Origin: Candidatus Omnitrophota bacterium
GTDB lineage: Bacteria; Omnitrophota; Gorgyraeia; Kaelpiales; Kaelpiaceae
Direction of reading: 5' to 3'
Assembly (NCBI GenBank): GCA_028717465.1
Contig: JAQUNS010000002.1
Location: 1-15,413 of the forward strand
Length of the DNA stretch: 15,413 bases
Below, piece by piece: positions 12,868 to 15,413 of this stretch. The notes below the pieces were generated by a model. The model saw only the letters and a list, made by a program, of their open reading frames with translations, had not been told where the DNA came from and did no database searches. The position numbers were made by a program, and so were the translations under genes. The number at the start of each line of letters is the position of its first letter. Within the stretch, counting starts at the first letter, position 1.

Positions 12868-15413
12868 TAGATCTTTTAGGAACCCTGCGGTGGGCGAATT
12901 CTTGCACCGGATAACCTCCTCAGGCGTACCGGATACCATTACCTCTCCGCCGCAATCTCCGCCTTGTGGTCCTAATTCAATTATATAGTCCGCCGATTTT
13001 ATAACATCCAGATTATGCTCTATAACAAGAACGGTATTGCCGCTATCAACAAGTTTTTGCAGTACGTTTAAAAGCTTCTCAACATCAGAAAAATGAAGTC
13101 CCGTAGTAGGCTCATCCAAAATATATAATGTTTTTCCGGTTGCCCTTTTAGAAAGCTCCGAGCTCAGCTTAATCCTCTGAGCCTCTCCTCCGGACAGAGT
13201 AGTCGCGGATTGACCAAGATGGATATATCCTAGCCCAACATCCTGAAGCAATTTAAGCTTGGAATATACTTGGGGTATGTCCTTAAAAATAGTTATTGCT
13301 TCTTCAACTGTCAGATCCAACACTTCCGAAATATTCTTACCTTTATAGCGGACTTCCAGAGTCTGCTTGTTATATCTTGACCCTCTGCAAATATCACAGG
13401 CAACATAAACATCGGGCAGAAAATGCATCTCTATTTTCTTTACGCCATCACCTTGGCAAGCTTCGCACCGCCCGCCTTTAACATTAAAACTAAATCTGCC
13501 CGGCCGATAGCCCCGCATCCTTGATTCCGGCAATACCGCAAAGAATTCTCTTAGCGGCGTAAAAATTCCGGTATAAGTAGCCGGGTTTGAACGGGGAGTA
13601 CGGCCTATCGGAGACTGGTCTACGACTATAACTTTATCTATATTATTAATGCCTTTGATTTGTTTGTGCCGGCCAGGCTTCGTCTTAGCAGAATATAGCC
13701 TGCGGCTAAGAGCACGGTAAAGAATATCATCGACAAGGGTGCTCTTGCCGGAACCGGATACTCCGGTAACGCAGACAAAAAGGCCTAAAAATATCTTAAC
13801 ATTTATATTTTTCAAATTATGCTCCTGAGCACCGATAATCTCTATATAAACATTCTTTCTGTAGGGCCTTCTGATTTTAGGAACCTGTATCGCGGAAGTA
13901 CGGTTTAGGTATCTTGCCGTTAGCGAGCTTCTGTGTTTCAGCAGCCCTTTTAAATCCCCCTGATAGACTATCTCTCCGCCATGCTTGCCTGCGCCCGGGC
14001 CTAAATCTACTATATAATCACAACTGTCGATAATCTGAGCATCATGTTCCACAACAATGACGGTATTGCCCATCTCTTTCAACGCCAGAAGTATATTGAG
14101 CAGTTTTTTTACGTCTTTGGCATGCAGGCCTATGGTAGGTTCATCCAGAATATAAGTTACGCCGACAAGCCCAGAACCTATTTGAGTAGCCAGCCTTATT
14201 CTCTGGTATTCTCCTCCGGAAAGAGTATTGCTCTGCCTGTCTAAAGTAAGATAGCCCAGGCCGACATCCCGCAAGTATCCCAGCCGGCTTAAAACTTCTT
14301 TTATGATACCTGCCGATATTTTCTGTTTCATGCCCTTAAAATCCAGGTTCAAAAAAAAATCTAAAACATCTTCTACGGACAGCCTGGTTAATTCCGAAAT
14401 CGAAAGCCCTTTGATTTTTACTGCCAAGCTTTCTTTTTTTAAGCGTGCGCCTTTACAACCAGGGCAGGGTAGAGTACTCAAATATTTAGACAACTCTTCT
14501 TTTAAAAATCCGCTTTCTGTTGTGTTAAATATTCTTTCGATGTTCGGAATTACACCTTCATATCTTCTATTATAAATATCTTCTCTGCTGCCATATAGAA
14601 TGATGTTTTGAATATTTTTAGGCAGTTTTACAAAAGGTTGGCTTAGATCAAAACCATAATGCTGGGCCAGCCCTTTAAGCAGGCCTCTATAATACAAAAT
14701 ATAACCCCTGCCGCCTCTGCGCCACGGTTCTATGGCGCCGTCAAGAATAGACTTACCTCTATCAGGTATGACCAAATCCGGATCTAGTTCTAATCTTGTA
14801 CCCAAGCCTAAACAGGCATTGCATGCCCCGTAGGGACTGTTGAAAGAAAATATTCTGGGCTCTATCTCTTCATAGCTAATGCCGCACTTAATGCAGGAAA
14901 AATGTTGATTGAAAAAATAGTGCTCTGTTTTACCCAAACCGGAATATTCAGCAAGGCACAGCCCCTGGCCATATCGAAGAGCAAGTTCGACAGAATCTGC
15001 AGCTCTTTCGCGAATATCGCCGCGCAAAGTAAATTTATCCACCAATAACTCTATAGTATGTTTTTTGTTTTTATCTAATTCAATGTCTTTTTCTAAATCG
15101 CTTAGGATCCCATCCACTCTTACCTTTATAAACCCTTCTTTGCGCAGATTATGGAGCATAGCACCTTGAGCACCTTTCCTGCCTCTTATAAGCGGAGCAT
15201 ATATTTTCAGTTCCCCATCTGCAGGCAGCGATATTATTTTTTCTATAATCTCTTGCGGGCTCTGCTGTTTTATTATTTGTCCGCATTGGTAGCAATAAAC
15301 ATCTCCTGCCCTGGCAAAAAGGAGTCTCAGATAATCGTAAATCTCTGTCTGCGTAGACACTGTTGAGCGGGGATTTCCCCGTACCGATCTCTGCTCAATT
15401 GCAATAGTTGGAG
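12856..15413 (-). CDS. uvrA: Excinuclease ABC subunit A (UvrA), partial (N-terminus off the right edge)
   Basis: The DNA-damage recognition ATPase of nucleotide excision repair. About 851 codons are visible; the family is usually near 940, so roughly the first 90, including the first Walker A, lie beyond the window. The frame continues past the GTG at 15360 to the edge (PTIAIEQRSVRGNPRST, then V), matching the UvrA motif around NPRSTVGT, so that GTG is an internal Val. Visible features are zinc module CIKCG...CNACLG (about 14811-14900), ABC signature LSGGEYQRIRL (about 14190-14225) with ILDEPTIGLH, second Walker A GVSGSGKST (about 13738-13770), zinc module CEACQGDG...CDICRG (about 13390-13480), second signature LSGGEAQRIKL (about 13170-13200) and ILDEPTTGLH. 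It is an intact housekeeping gene, apparently unrelated to its neighbours. Confidence 0.97.
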   Translation of the reverse strand, partial: PTIAIEQRSVRGNPRSTVSTQTEIYDYLRLLFARAGDVYCYQCGQIIKQQSPQEIIEKIISLPADGELKIYAPLIRGRKGAQGAMLHNLRKEGFIKVRVDGILSDLEKDIELDKNKKHTIELLVDKFTLRGDIRERAADSVELALRYGQGLCLAEYSGLGKTEHYFFNQHFSCIKCGISYEEIEPRIFSFNSPYGACNACLGLGTRLELDPDLVIPDRGKSILDGAIEPWRRGGRGYILYYRGLLKGLAQHYGFDLSQPFVKLPKNIQNIILYGSREDIYNRRYEGVIPNIERIFNTTESGFLKEELSKYLSTLPCPGCKGARLKKESLAVKIKGLSISELTRLSVEDVLDFFLNLDFKGMKQKISAGIIKEVLSRLGYLRDVGLGYLTLDRQSNTLSGGEYQRIRLATQIGSGLVGVTYILDEPTIGLHAKDVKKLLNILLALKEMGNTVIVVEHDAQIIDSCDYIVDLGPGAGKHGGEIVYQGDLKGLLKHRSSLTARYLNRTSAIQVPKIRRPYRKNVYIEIIGAQEHNLKNINVKIFLGLFVCVTGVSGSGKSTLVDDILYRALSRRLYSAKTKPGRHKQIKGINNIDKVIVVDQSPIGRTPRSNPATYTGIFTPLREFFAVLPESRMRGYRPGRFSFNVKGGRCEACQGDGVKKIEMHFLPDVYVACDICRGSRYNKQTLEVRYKGKNISEVLDLTVEEAITIFKDIPQVYSKLKLLQDVGLGYIHLGQSATTLSGGEAQRIKLSSELSKRATGKTLYILDEPTTGLHFSDVEKLLNVLQKLVDSGNTVLVIEHNLDVIKSADYIIELGPQGGDCGGEVMVSGTPEEVIRCKNSPTAGFLKDLLRS

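Noticed and set aside
15358..15360. GTG at 15360 as the start of uvrA
   Set aside because: The frame stays open to the window edge and the upstream residues (IEQRSV..NPRST) continue the conserved UvrA sequence, so this is an internal Val codon.
1..15413. CRISPR array, insertion sequence or prophage
   Set aside because: No regularly spaced repeats with unique spacers, transposase genes or phage structural genes were seen; all accepted genes are same-strand housekeeping or envelope-machinery genes.

Overview
This window looks like bacterial chromosome from a diderm (Gram-negative-type) organism of moderate-to-low GC. The evidence for two membranes is a secretin, a PilO/PilP-type inner-membrane alignment complex, and an ExbB/ExbD proton-driven motor. 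Gene order and protein style (a compact pil operon with a fused PilM-PilN, a DUF2582-type winged-helix protein, and a long TPR protein next to ExbB/ExbD) remind me of uncultivated lineages such as Candidatus Omnitrophota or Elusimicrobiota. That placement is an impression and would need a phylogeny. Every gene I accept lies on the minus strand, so transcription runs from high to low coordinates.

Reading in transcription order: (1) 15413-12856 is the C-terminal nine-tenths of uvrA, running off the right edge. (2) 12803-8584 is a tight operon with its own good promoter overlapping the uvrA stop: an 802-residue exported TPR protein, ExbB, ExbD, an unrecognised membrane-anchored protein in the slot where TonB or TolA would be expected, and a small one-helix zinc-ribbon membrane protein. 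(3) 8480-8280 is a small winged-helix protein, flanked by the only real intergenic gaps. (4) 8087 to the left edge is a type IV pilus / type II secretion-like operon: a small excisionase-type HTH protein, a PilM-PilN fusion, PilO, PilP, secretin PilQ, assembly ATPase PilB/GspE, platform protein PilC/GspF, and three prepilin-like proteins, the last cut by the left edge.

The filament genes form a coherent machine. The PilM-N fusion, PilO and PilP would link the cytoplasmic ATPase and platform to the outer-membrane secretin, and the pilins would be the polymer. Stop/start junctions are overlapping or separated by only a few bases through almost the whole operon (TAATG, ATGA, GTGA), implying translational coupling. 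No PilT retraction ATPase or prepilin peptidase lies in the window, so the locus alone cannot decide between a twitching pilus, a non-retracting pilus and a secretion pseudopilus.

The points I find most worth a second look are: the PilM-PilN fusion, which recreates a GspL-like layout and has a degenerate first nucleotide-binding loop; the non-TonB protein coupled to ExbB/ExbD and the large TPR protein; the divergent pilin paralogue with Trp at +1 and Lys at +4; and an AT-rich control region with a consensus-like promoter and a 12-base motif recurring on a 30-base spacing upstream of the HTH gene. No RNA genes, CRISPR arrays, insertion sequences or prophage genes were seen, and no gene-free stretch exceeds 200 bases.
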